Assembly (NCBI GenBank): GCA_045587665.1
Contig: JAZNCT010000002.1
Location: forward strand, 1 to 21,216
Reading direction: 5' to 3'
Source of the DNA: SIG710 sp045587665
Lineage (GTDB): Bacteria; Bacillota; Clostridia; Oscillospirales; CAG-272
Length of the DNA: 21,216 nucleotides
Within the stretch, counting starts at the first letter, position 1. The number at the start of each line of letters is the position of its first letter. The notes under the pieces were generated by a model that did no database searches, was not told the origin of the DNA, and saw only the letters and a list, made by a program, of their open reading frames with translations. Both the position numbers and the translations under genes were made by a program. This document shows, one piece after another, positions 5,833-13,377 of this stretch.

Positions 5833-6702
5833 ATGCCAACTGAAATTATACAATGGTTTCCGGGACATATGGCCAAAACACGCCGAATGATTGCCGAGCA
5901 CCTGAAACAGGTAGACGTTGTTATCGAGATCCTCGATGCAAGAATACCCTATAGCTCGCATAACCCGGAAATTATGAAAATAATCGAACAAAAGCCTATG
6001 ATAACATTGCTTAACAAGGCTTCGCTTGCAGACCCAAACAAAACCTCGCTTTTTATTAAAAAGTATACTGCAGGAAATCGAATTTGCATTGCCACCGACT
6101 GTATAACAGGCGAAGGAATGAACAAAATCGCCCCAACTATCAAAAGCATTATGAGCGAAAAGCTAAAGCGATTTGAGGAAAAAGGTATGAATGGCAGAAA
6201 GCTCAGAGCTATGGTCGTTGGTATACCCAATGTGGGAAAATCTTCTCTCATAAATAAAATAAGCGGCAACAAAAAAGCAAAGGTTGAAAACCGCCCCGGT
6301 GTAACTGTTGATAAACAGTGGGTCTCCACCACCCTTGGCATAGATCTTCTCGATATGCCCGGTGTTCTTTGGCCCAAATTTGATGATAGAACTGTCGGCG
6401 AAAATCTCGCAATAACCGGAGCTATAAAGGATACTGTTCTTGAAGTCGAAGCTATTGCTCTGGCGCTCATAAACAGAATGGTAAATATGTATCCTTCCCT
6501 GCTTTCAGAGCGTTACAAGCTTGGGGATATGTCTCAGTATTCTGATCTTGATGATTATGACATCTTCAGGCTGATAGGAAAAAAGCGCGGATTCCTGATT
6601 TCCGGCGGAGAAATCAACGAGGAGCGAACAGCAAATATGCTTCTTGAAGAATTCAGATCTGCCAGGATTGGGCGGATAACTTTAGAGAGAGTGAACGAAT
6701 GA
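5833..6702 (+). CDS. rbgA: Ribosome biogenesis GTPase RbgA (YlqF)
   Basis: Circularly permuted GTPase needed for late 50S subunit assembly, 289 aa. The family signature IQWFPGHMAKTRR is at residues 6-18. The G motifs occur in permuted order: G4 at 61-64, G1 GIPNVGKS at 130-137, the G2 threonine near 158, and G3 DMPG at 174-177. The G4 motif reads NKAS rather than the classical NKxD, so the guanine-contacting Asp is replaced by Ser. The C-terminal domain (YDIFRLIGKKRGFLISGGEI) is intact. The ATG follows AAGGA with about 8 bases of spacing. The stop overlaps the ribosome binding site of rnhB, indicating tight coupling. Confidence 0.95.
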   Translation: MPTEIIQWFPGHMAKTRRMIAEHLKQVDVVIEILDARIPYSSHNPEIMKIIEQKPMITLLNKASLADPNKTSLFIKKYTAGNRICIATDCITGEGMNKIAPTIKSIMSEKLKRFEEKGMNGRKLRAMVVGIPNVGKSSLINKISGNKKAKVENRPGVTVDKQWVSTTLGIDLLDMPGVLWPKFDDRTVGENLAITGAIKDTVLEVEAIALALINRMVNMYPSLLSERYKLGDMSQYSDLDDYDIFRLIGKKRGFLISGGEINEERTANMLLEEFRSARIGRITLERVNE

Positions 6703-6711
6703 GGTGAAGTG

Positions 6712-7323
6712 ATGCCGGATTATTCTCTTGAAAAAGAATATAAGGAAAAAGGATATAAGGTTGTATGCGGCGTGGATGAGGCAGGCAGAGGACCACTCTG
6801 CGGCCCCGTTTATGCTGCCGCCTGCATTTTACCTGACGGGCTTTACATAGAGGGGCTCAATGATTCAAAAAAACTAACAGAGAAAAAGAGAGAGGCTCTT
6901 TTTGATGTTATCATAGAAAACGCTGTTTCATATTGCATTGCTTCTGCTTCTGTTGAAGAAATTGACAGAATGAACATTCTTGAGGCAGACCTGCTTGCAA
7001 TGAGAAGAGCTATCGAAGGTCTTGGGGTTAAAGCGGATTTCGCGCTTATTGACGGAAATATAAACCGTGGTTTTGATATTGATTCCGCACCTATTGTTAA
7101 AGGAGATTCCCTTTCTATGAGCATTGCCGCAGCCTCTGTGCTTGCAAAAGTGGCAAGAGACAGGATATGCGCTGAGCTTGATGCGGAATATCCTCAGTAT
7201 AAAATCGCAAAGCACAAGGGCTATGGAACAAAAGAACACAAGGAAGCATTATTTAAATATGGGCCCTCACCTATTCACAGAAAGCAATTTATTCGCTTTT
7301 TAAACAATAATGAAGACAAGTAA
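6712..7323 (+). CDS. rnhB: Ribonuclease HII
   Basis: Endonuclease that cuts the RNA strand of RNA-DNA hybrids and misincorporated ribonucleotides. The 203-aa product has GVDEAGRGPLCGPV at residues 20-33 with catalytic Asp22 and Glu23, Asp114 in ALIDGN, and Asp132 in VKGDS, giving the complete four-acid site; LNDSKKL and AAASVLAKVARD follow the family. The ATG at 6712 is preceded by GAGGTG that overlaps the rbgA stop; a GTG immediately upstream is less likely. The gene overlaps yraN by 14 bases. Confidence 0.96.
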   Translation: MPDYSLEKEYKEKGYKVVCGVDEAGRGPLCGPVYAAACILPDGLYIEGLNDSKKLTEKKREALFDVIIENAVSYCIASASVEEIDRMNILEADLLAMRRAIEGLGVKADFALIDGNINRGFDIDSAPIVKGDSLSMSIAAASVLAKVARDRICAELDAEYPQYKIAKHKGYGTKEHKEALFKYGPSPIHRKQFIRFLNNNEDK

Positions 7324-7699
7324 CGAAAACGGTCGGAAAGGCGAAGATATTGTCGCTGAGTTTTATGAAGCAAATGGGTACACCGTCATCTGCAGAAATT
7401 ACAGAGCGGGCTACAACGAGATAGATATTATTGCTGAAAATGATATCGCTATAGTATTTTCGGAAGTTAAAACAAGAACTCAAAGCCCGGCTCTTGAAAA
7501 ATACGGCAGTGCTAAAAGCGCAGTTGACAAAAGGAAGCGAGAGCATCTTATCGAAGCAGCGCAGGAATATCTGAGAAAAACAGAAAATCCGCTTAAAAAA
7601 CAGCCGAGAATGGATGTTGTGGAGGTGTATCTGAATAATGAAGGAAATTTTCAAAAGCTTAATTATATCAGAAATGCTTTCGGAGTGGGAGATGATTGA
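7310..7699 (+). CDS. yraN: YraN/UPF0102 family nuclease-fold protein
   Basis: A small restriction-endonuclease-like fold protein of unresolved function, 129 aa. Family blocks are clear: NGRKGEDIVAEFYEANGY near the N-terminus, NYRAGYNEIDIIAEND with the conserved Glu-Ile-Asp, and FSEVKTRT with the Glu-x-Lys, a PD-(D/E)xK-like arrangement. The C-terminal part (KREHLIEAAQEYL, RMDVVEVYL) matches as well. It overlaps the end of rnhB by 14 bases, the usual arrangement in Firmicutes, so expression is probably translationally coupled. The M19 dipeptidase gene starts 3 bases after its stop. Confidence 0.93.
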   Translation: MKTSNENGRKGEDIVAEFYEANGYTVICRNYRAGYNEIDIIAENDIAIVFSEVKTRTQSPALEKYGSAKSAVDKRKREHLIEAAQEYLRKTENPLKKQPRMDVVEVYLNNEGNFQKLNYIRNAFGVGDD

Positions 7700-7702
7700 T
7701 TT

Positions 7703-8593
7703 ATGAAGCTGTTTGATCTGCATTGCGACACTGCCTATGAAATTTACAAAGCGAATTCCGATCTCAATAAAAATTCTTTTCATGTTGATCTGGAGAGAGC
7801 TTCGGTTTATGAAGACTACCGACAGATAATGGCGGTCTGGAGTGATAAAAATTCTTCGGATGAAGAATGTTTTGTTCAGTTTTTTAAAATAGCAGATCAT
7901 CTTAAAAAACACACTTCTCTGTTCCCAAACAATCAAAGTTTTTTCCTTTCTGTAGAAGATGCGAGATTACTTTGCGGTAGGCTTGACAGACTTGATGATA
8001 TTTTTGACATCGGTGTGCGTTTTCTCATCCCTGTTTGGGGAGGCGAAAACATTCTTGGTGGTGCCTTTGATACCTCCATAGGGCTTACGAAATTTGGAAA
8101 GGATGTAATACACAGATGCTTTGAGCTTGGTATAGTCCCCGACATTTCACATTCTTCTGTTGAGAGCACAAACGATATTTTTAATATTGCTGAAATTCAC
8201 AATAAACCTGTTATTGCTTCACATTCCTGCTCCTTTTCAGTCTATGATCACGAGAGAAATCTGCATGACGATCAGTTTGAGAGGATCAAGGGTGTTGGAG
8301 GCGTTGTGGGAATGAATTTTTGCCGTTATCATCTGACAGAGGCTGAGAAACAATGTACTGTCAGAAATATTCTTTTACATATCGAACATTTTCTCAATTT
8401 GGGCGGTGAGAATGTTATTTGCATCGGTGCTGACATGGATGGAGCCCCAATGCCCGACGGAATATCAGGTATAGAAGATGTACACATTATTTATGAAAAT
8501 TTATGTGACTCATTTGGAAAAACTGTTGCCGACAAGGTCACATTTGATAATGCTAATAATTTTATTAACAATAATTTGATAAATGAAAGGTGA
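7703..8593 (+). CDS. Membrane dipeptidase family protein (peptidase M19)
   Basis: Metal-dependent amidohydrolase-fold dipeptidase, 296 aa. The N-terminal FDLHCDT supplies the first metal ligands (His7, Asp9). Other blocks are FFLSVEDARLL around 74-84, GLTKFGKDVI, ELGIVPDISHSS and KPVIASHSCSFSVY with metal-binding His residues, and GADMDGAP near the end. The family hydrolyses dipeptides, including some D-amino-acid dipeptides; substrate cannot be read from sequence. No signal peptide is present, so the enzyme is cytoplasmic. It starts 3 bases after yraN and its stop overlaps the ribosome binding site of thrC, so it is co-transcribed with both. Confidence 0.92.
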   Translation: MKLFDLHCDTAYEIYKANSDLNKNSFHVDLERASVYEDYRQIMAVWSDKNSSDEECFVQFFKIADHLKKHTSLFPNNQSFFLSVEDARLLCGRLDRLDDIFDIGVRFLIPVWGGENILGGAFDTSIGLTKFGKDVIHRCFELGIVPDISHSSVESTNDIFNIAEIHNKPVIASHSCSFSVYDHERNLHDDQFERIKGVGGVVGMNFCRYHLTEAEKQCTVRNILLHIEHFLNLGGENVICIGADMDGAPMPDGISGIEDVHIIYENLCDSFGKTVADKVTFDNANNFINNNLINER

Positions 8594-8598
8594 TAACA

Positions 8599-10080
8599 AT
8601 GAAGTATCAAAGTACAAGAGACAATCAGAAAAATAAGTTTGATTCTGCACAAGCAATAAAACAAGGCCTGGCAAATGACGGCGGACTTTTTGTTCCCGAT
8701 GAAATTCCTGCCCTCACCTTCGATGACATTAAAATGCTCTGCCCTCTTTCCTATCCCGAAAGAGCTGCAAACATTCTTTCAAGATATCTCACTGATTATA
8801 CATATGAAGAACTGCTGCAGGACTGTAAGGAAGCTTATTCCGAAAAATCATTTGTTGGCGGTGCTGCCCCTGTAAAGAATATTCATGACAATATATACTC
8901 TCTTGAGCTCTGGCACGGCCCCACTGCGGCGTTTAAGGATATGGCTCTTCAGATAATGCCTCGTTTGCTTTCAAGAGCGCTTGTTAAAACAGGCGAAGAA
9001 AGAACCGCACTTATTCTTGTTGCAACCTCAGGAGACACAGGAAAAGCCGCTCTTGAAGGATATAAGGATATAGATAGAATCAAAATTATGGTCTTCTATC
9101 CCACAGGCGGTGTCAGCCGCGTGCAAAAGCTCCAAATGGCTACCCAGGAAGGCTCAAATGTAAATGTCTGCGCCATAAAGGGCAATTTCGATGATGCACA
9201 GAGCAATGTGAAAAAGATTTTTGCCGATGCAGATATGGCTAAGGAACTTGATAAAAACGGTTACTTCTTCTCCAGTGCAAATTCTATCAACTGGGGTCGT
9301 CTCGTTCCTCAGATTGTTTATTATATATCGGCCTACTGCGACCTTGTGAATGAAGGAAAAATCGCAGTTGGTGACCAGATAAACTTCTGTGTTCCCACAG
9401 GAAATTTCGGAAATATTTTTGCAGCTTATCTTGCAAAGCTAATGGGTCTGCCTGTTTCCCGTCTCATCTGTGCTTCAAACATGAATAATGTTTTAACAGA
9501 TTTTCTCCATAGCGGTACATATGACAGAAATCGCAAGTTCCACCTTACAATGTCCCCTTCAATGGATATTCTTATTTCAAGCAATCTGGAGAGACTTCTA
9601 TATTTTTGTGCAGGTGCAGATGAAACAGCAGCATATATGAAGCAACTGTCCCAAAGCGGAAGCTATACGGTCTCGGAAGAAGTTAAGTCAAAGATAGATG
9701 AGCTGTTCTCAGGATATTATTCCGATGAAGCAGAAACAGCTAAAACTATCAGAGAAACATTTGAAAAATACGGTTATCTCTGTGACACTCACACAGCAGT
9801 AGGAGTTTCGGCGGCTGAGAGATACTGTAAGGATAATGCTGACGACAGGATAACTGTTGTAGATTCAACTGCCAGCCCATATAAATTTGCAGCTGATGTA
9901 TATACAGCACTGGGCCAGAAAGCATCGAAGGATCCTCTTGATGCGCTTGAGGCTCTGAGTAAATATACTAATACAGAAATAGCTTATCCTCTGAAGGGAC
10001 TTGGAGAGCGCAAAGTTCGCTTTGACAAGATAATTGAATCCGAGGAAATGCCTGCTTCTGTTCTTGATTTTATAAAATAA
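8599..10080 (+). CDS. thrC: Threonine synthase
   Basis: PLP enzyme making threonine from O-phosphohomoserine, 493 aa, full length for the longer bacterial class. Visible blocks: YQSTRDNQ at the start, GLANDGGLFVPD near 23-34, LWHGPTAAFKDMALQ with PLP lysine Lys113, VATSGDTGKAALEG near 141-154, FFSSANSINWGR, and CVPTGNFGNIFAAY for phosphate binding. The ATG at 8599 has AAAGGTG upstream; an in-frame GTG at 8590 overlaps that site and was rejected. It is the last gene of the rightward run. No homoserine kinase of the usual GHMP ThrB type is present in the window, but an ApgM homologue leads the same run. Confidence 0.96.
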   Translation: MKYQSTRDNQKNKFDSAQAIKQGLANDGGLFVPDEIPALTFDDIKMLCPLSYPERAANILSRYLTDYTYEELLQDCKEAYSEKSFVGGAAPVKNIHDNIYSLELWHGPTAAFKDMALQIMPRLLSRALVKTGEERTALILVATSGDTGKAALEGYKDIDRIKIMVFYPTGGVSRVQKLQMATQEGSNVNVCAIKGNFDDAQSNVKKIFADADMAKELDKNGYFFSSANSINWGRLVPQIVYYISAYCDLVNEGKIAVGDQINFCVPTGNFGNIFAAYLAKLMGLPVSRLICASNMNNVLTDFLHSGTYDRNRKFHLTMSPSMDILISSNLERLLYFCAGADETAAYMKQLSQSGSYTVSEEVKSKIDELFSGYYSDEAETAKTIRETFEKYGYLCDTHTAVGVSAAERYCKDNADDRITVVDSTASPYKFAADVYTALGQKASKDPLDALEALSKYTNTEIAYPLKGLGERKVRFDKIIESEEMPASVLDFIK

Positions 10081-10083
10081 CAA

Positions 10084-10105
10084 AGCAGGGCGACTGCGCC
10101 CTGCT
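10084..10105. terminator. Hairpin between thrC and the DUF1540 gene
   Basis: GCAGGGCG (10085-10092) pairs with CGCCCTGC (10097-10104), loop ACTG. The T-rich tract lies on the minus-strand side (reading TTTGTTATTTTA), so it best terminates the leftward DUF1540 gene; on the plus strand the tail is not T-rich. It may still stop part of thrC transcription. Confidence 0.6.
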
Positions 10106-10116
10106 CCATTATAAAT

Positions 10117-10302
10117 TTAGTCTTTCTTTTTAAATGTTGCGCAGACAGTGTCTGTAGATGATGTTGCATAAGAAGGGCCGACAGCAATTTTATCCGCTGT
10201 GCAGTAGCAACCCTCAGCATTATAATAGCAATTACAAACGTCACAGTTAATTCCCTTCAGGTGCTTGCAATCACCCGATGTGCAAGTTTTATTATCTTCC
10301 AT
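10117..10302 (-). CDS. DUF1540 cysteine-rich small protein (61 aa)
   Basis: Eight cysteines (7, 12, 20, 23, 25, 32, 34 and 54) in 61 residues, with INCDVCNCYYNAEGCYCTADKI as the central block, an arrangement typical of the Firmicutes DUF1540 family; the function is unknown, and metal binding is an inference from the cysteines. I use the ATG at 10302, which has a GGAG site about 6 bases upstream; the frame is open for 10 more codons but without a ribosome binding site. It ends at the hairpin shared with thrC and is divergent from the metallophosphoesterase gene. Confidence 0.85.
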   Translation of the reverse strand: MEDNKTCTSGDCKHLKGINCDVCNCYYNAEGCYCTADKIAVGPSYATSSTDTVCATFKKKD

Positions 10303-10405
10303 TGTTTTCTCCGTTCCGCCGCTGTTCGGCAAAATAATTCGGCTCCTTAGAGCTGATAATATTTTGTACCGATTTTATATATTTATACGAAAGAAGGTTT
10401 TGGTT

Positions 10406-11143
10406 TTGTCTTTATATGTAATTGCTGATCTCCATTTATCTTTATCTGAAAAAACCAATAAACCTATGGAAGTTTTTGGTCCAAATTGGTCAAATCACGC
10501 TGAACGTATAAAAAAATATTGGAGCGCAGTTGTTTGCGATGAAGATACTGTTGTGATACCCGGAGATATTTCCTGGGCAATGAAGCTGGAGGAAGCTACC
10601 CAAGATTTAAAATTTATTGATTCACTGCCCGGAACAAAGATAATCAGCAAAGGCAATCATGATTTTTGGTGGTCTACCACAAAAAAAATTGAGGATTTTT
10701 TTGAAAGCAATAATATCACTTCAATAAAGCTTCTGCATAATAATGCCCACAAGCTTGATGATTGTATTATTTGCGGAACTCGCGGCTGGTTTTATGATGA
10801 AAAACAGCAAAATGTCATCAATGAAACTGATTTTGAAAAAATAGTCTCAAGAGAAGCAGGCAGGCTTGAAACAAGTCTGAAAACGGCACTGAAATTGCAA
10901 GATGGCGATGATAAAATTCCTGTTTTGGTCTTTTTGCACTTCCCACCTGTTTGGAACGACTTTGTTTGCCGCCCTATTGTGGATGTACTTCATAATTACA
11001 ATGTTAAAAGATGCTATTTCGGACATATTCATGGTTCATATTTTGTTCCAAAAACCACTGTTTTTGAAGGGATTTCAATGACACTTACAGCAGCTGACTA
11101 TCTGAAATTTGCTCCTATGCCCATTTTTTTTGATGATTATTAA
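10406..11143 (+). CDS. Metallophosphoesterase (calcineurin-like), TTG start
   Basis: Calcineurin-like phosphoesterase of 245 aa. All metal-binding motifs are present: IADLHLS (Asp8, His10), IPGDISW, SKGNHDFWW, LHFPP and FGHIHGS. It belongs to the Firmicutes group starting near SLYVIADLHLS and containing KPMEVFGPNW; its physiological substrate is unknown. The open frame extends 47 codons upstream, but that part overlaps the divergent DUF1540 gene and is not family-like. A TTG at 10406 with AGAAGG eight bases upstream places the start exactly where the family begins. No ATG is available nearby. Confidence 0.9.
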   Translation: MSLYVIADLHLSLSEKTNKPMEVFGPNWSNHAERIKKYWSAVVCDEDTVVIPGDISWAMKLEEATQDLKFIDSLPGTKIISKGNHDFWWSTTKKIEDFFESNNITSIKLLHNNAHKLDDCIICGTRGWFYDEKQQNVINETDFEKIVSREAGRLETSLKTALKLQDGDDKIPVLVFLHFPPVWNDFVCRPIVDVLHNYNVKRCYFGHIHGSYFVPKTTVFEGISMTLTAADYLKFAPMPIFFDDY

Positions 11144-11172
11144 AAAATCTGTGATAAAATCTCCGGAAACAC

Positions 11173-11201
11173 TTGACTTTTTGGCATAAAACGGATAAAA
11201 T
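11173..11201 (+). promoter_or_regulatory. Promoter of tig-clpP-clpX
   Basis: TTGACT (11173-11178) and TAAAAT (11196-11201) are separated by 17 bases, about 47 bases before the tig ATG. No CIRCE or CtsR-like direct repeat is visible around it, so classical Firmicutes heat-shock control of this operon is not supported by the sequence. Confidence 0.75.
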
Positions 11202-11247
11202 ATATAAGATATAAAAATTATTTTTCTAATCACTTTGGAGGACAAAA

Positions 11248-12699
11248 ATGAGTTTAACAAAAAAGGAACTGATCGAAAAGAATAAGTATGTTATCGAATT
11301 TTCGATCGACAAAAAGACCTTCGACGATGCTGTTATGAAGGTTTACCGCAAGAGCGTTAAAAATATCAACGTTCCCGGATTCCGCAAAGGAAAGGCTCCT
11401 AAGGCTATCATCGAAAAGATGTATGGCACAGGCGTATTTTATGAGGATGCTATCAACGATCTCCTCCCTGCTGCATATGATGAGGCAGCAAAGGAATCTG
11501 AGCTTCAGATAGTTGGCAATCCCGAATTTGATATCGTGTCTATTGACGAAAACGGTGTCGTTATGAAGGCTGATGTTTATGTTAAGCCTGAGGTTGAGAT
11601 CAAGGACTATTTCGGTATCGAGGTTACTAAAACTCTCAATCCCGTTACAGATGAAGAGATTGACCGTGAAATAGCAACTGTTCAGCAAAGAAACGCAAGA
11701 GAGATCGAAATCACAGGCAGAGCTGCTCAGATGGATGACATTGCTGTTATCGATTTTGACGGATATGTTGACGACAAGCAGTTTGACGGCGGAAAGGCTG
11801 AGGGGCATAGACTTAAGCTTGGCTCAGGTCAGTTCATTCCCGGATTTGAGGATCAGATCGTTGGTAAAAATGTTGGCGAAAGCTTTGATGTAAATGTAAA
11901 GTTCCCCGCAGATTACCATGCAGCAGAGCTTGCCGATAAGGACGCTGTTTTCAAGTGCGTGCTTCATAAGCTCGAGAAAGAGGAGCTTCCCGCTCTTGAT
12001 GATGAATTTGCAAAGGATGTTTCGGAATTTGACACCTTTGCTGAATATAAGGCTGATGTTAAGGCAAAAATCGAAGAGAGACACAACAAAACTGCTGATG
12101 CCGAGATAGAGGAACAGCTTATTGCCGCTCTCATTGCTAAGCTTGAAGCAGACATTCCCGAGTGTATGTTTGTTGCTGAAACAGAAAATTTCGTTAGAGA
12201 TTACGACTCCAGACTCAGAATGCAGGGTCTTGATCTCAATACTTATTTCAAGTATACAGGTCTCAATCTGGAAACGCTCCGTGAGCAGATGCGTCCTCAG
12301 GCTGAAAAGCAGGTTAAGACACGTCTCGCTCTCGAGAAGATCGCAGAGATCGAAGGTATCGTTGCCTCTGAGGCTGATATCAATGAGGAATACGAAAATA
12401 TTGCAAAGGCTTACGGCGTAAACGCTGAGCAGGCAAAGGAAAGCATTCCCGAGGATATGATTGCCGCTGATATGAAGGTTAAGAAGGCAATTGAGCTTGT
12501 TAAAGAAAAGGCTGTAGTTACAGAAAAAGCTGCTGAGACAAAGCCTGCCAAGAAGCCCGCAGCAAAGAAAACAACAGCAAAGAAAACAGCTGAAAAGGCA
12601 GAAAAGCCCGAAGGCGAAAAGGCTGATGCCGAAGAAAAACCAAAGAGAACAAGAAAGCCTGCTGCAAAGAAGGCTGAGGAAACAAAAACTGAGGAATAA
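11248..12699 (+). CDS. tig: Trigger factor with a lysine/alanine-rich C-terminal tail
   Basis: Ribosome-associated chaperone with peptidyl-prolyl isomerase activity, 483 aa. The ribosome-docking signature GFRKGKAP is at residues 44-51. The FKBP-like domain is at about 150-245 (MDDIAVIDFDGYVDDKQF, SGQFIPGFEDQIVG, VKFPADYHAAELADKDAVF) and the helical C-terminal chaperone domain runs to about residue 425. About 58 further residues form a low-complexity tail of KPAKKPAAKK, TTAKKTAEKAEK and TRKPAAKK type repeats with an acidic end, which ordinary trigger factors lack. GGAGG precedes the ATG. It heads a tig-clpP-clpX cluster. The tail's function is unknown; basic repeats could contact rRNA. Confidence 0.96.
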   Translation: MSLTKKELIEKNKYVIEFSIDKKTFDDAVMKVYRKSVKNINVPGFRKGKAPKAIIEKMYGTGVFYEDAINDLLPAAYDEAAKESELQIVGNPEFDIVSIDENGVVMKADVYVKPEVEIKDYFGIEVTKTLNPVTDEEIDREIATVQQRNAREIEITGRAAQMDDIAVIDFDGYVDDKQFDGGKAEGHRLKLGSGQFIPGFEDQIVGKNVGESFDVNVKFPADYHAAELADKDAVFKCVLHKLEKEELPALDDEFAKDVSEFDTFAEYKADVKAKIEERHNKTADAEIEEQLIAALIAKLEADIPECMFVAETENFVRDYDSRLRMQGLDLNTYFKYTGLNLETLREQMRPQAEKQVKTRLALEKIAEIEGIVASEADINEEYENIAKAYGVNAEQAKESIPEDMIAADMKVKKAIELVKEKAVVTEKAAETKPAKKPAAKKTTAKKTAEKAEKPEGEKADAEEKPKRTRKPAAKKAEETKTEE

Positions 12700-12710
12700 T
12701 TAAATTCTTG

Positions 12711-12742
12711 TGAAAATTGCCGCTTACGAGCGGCAGTTTTCA
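12711..12742 (+). terminator. Hairpin between tig and clpP (attenuator-like)
   Basis: TGAAAATTGCCGCT (12711-12724) pairs with AGCGGCAGTTTTCA (12729-12742) around TACG, one G-T pair. A T-rich stretch (TTTTTT at 12751-12756) follows after eight bases, not directly, so termination is likely partial. It separates tig from clpP and could set their relative expression; it could also be a processing or stability element. Confidence 0.55.
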
Positions 12743-12769
12743 TCTAAATATTTTTTGGAGGAAAACAAT

Positions 12770-13354
12770 ATGGCACTGGTACCAACAGTCATCGAACAAA
12801 CAAACCGCGGAGAGAGAGCTTACGATATCTACTCTCGTCTTCTTAACGACCGCATTGTCTTTCTTGCAGATGAAGTAAATGACACAACGGCTTCCCTTGT
12901 GGTTGCACAGCTCCTGTTTCTTGAAGCACAGGATCCGGATAAGGATATCTCATTATACATCAACAGCCCCGGCGGCTCCGTTTCTGCAGGTCTTGCAATT
13001 TATGACACAATGAATTTTATTAAATGCGATGTTTCAACGATTTGCATAGGTATGGCGGCAAGCATGGGAGCTTTTCTGCTCTCTTCCGGTGCAAAAGGCA
13101 AAAGATTTGCTCTGCCAAACAGTGAGATCATGATACACCAGCCTCTCGGTGGAACAAGGGGACAGGCAACGGATATTAAGATCCACGCTGATCATATCCT
13201 GCGTACGAGAGACAGACTTAACAAAATACTTTCGGAAAATACAGGCAAGCCTCTTGAGATCATTGAAAGAGACACAGAGAGAGATAATTTCATGACAGCA
13301 GATCAAGCACTTGAATACGGTCTTATTGACAAGGTGTTCACAAAGCGCGCATAA
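12770..13354 (+). CDS. clpP: ATP-dependent Clp protease proteolytic subunit
   Basis: Serine protease that forms the 14-subunit chamber served by ClpX and other ATPases, 194 aa. Catalytic residues are Ser98 (GMAASMGAF), His123 (IMIHQPLGG) and Asp172 (TERDNFM), the standard spacing. SPGGSVSAGLAIYDT and the handle region QATDIKIHADHIL are present. I use the ATG at 12770, with GGAGGA eight bases upstream; the longer frame runs through the intergenic hairpin. The N-terminus (MALVPTVIEQTNRGERAYD) matches mature family members. clpX starts 23 bases downstream and is its unfoldase partner. Confidence 0.98.
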   Translation: MALVPTVIEQTNRGERAYDIYSRLLNDRIVFLADEVNDTTASLVVAQLLFLEAQDPDKDISLYINSPGGSVSAGLAIYDTMNFIKCDVSTICIGMAASMGAFLLSSGAKGKRFALPNSEIMIHQPLGGTRGQATDIKIHADHILRTRDRLNKILSENTGKPLEIIERDTERDNFMTADQALEYGLIDKVFTKRA

Positions 13355-13377
13355 TTTTTTGAAAGGTTATTAACTAA

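Noticed and set aside
11100..11250. Heat-shock operators (CIRCE or CtsR box) before tig-clpP-clpX
   Set aside because: No matching inverted or direct repeat is visible around the promoter.
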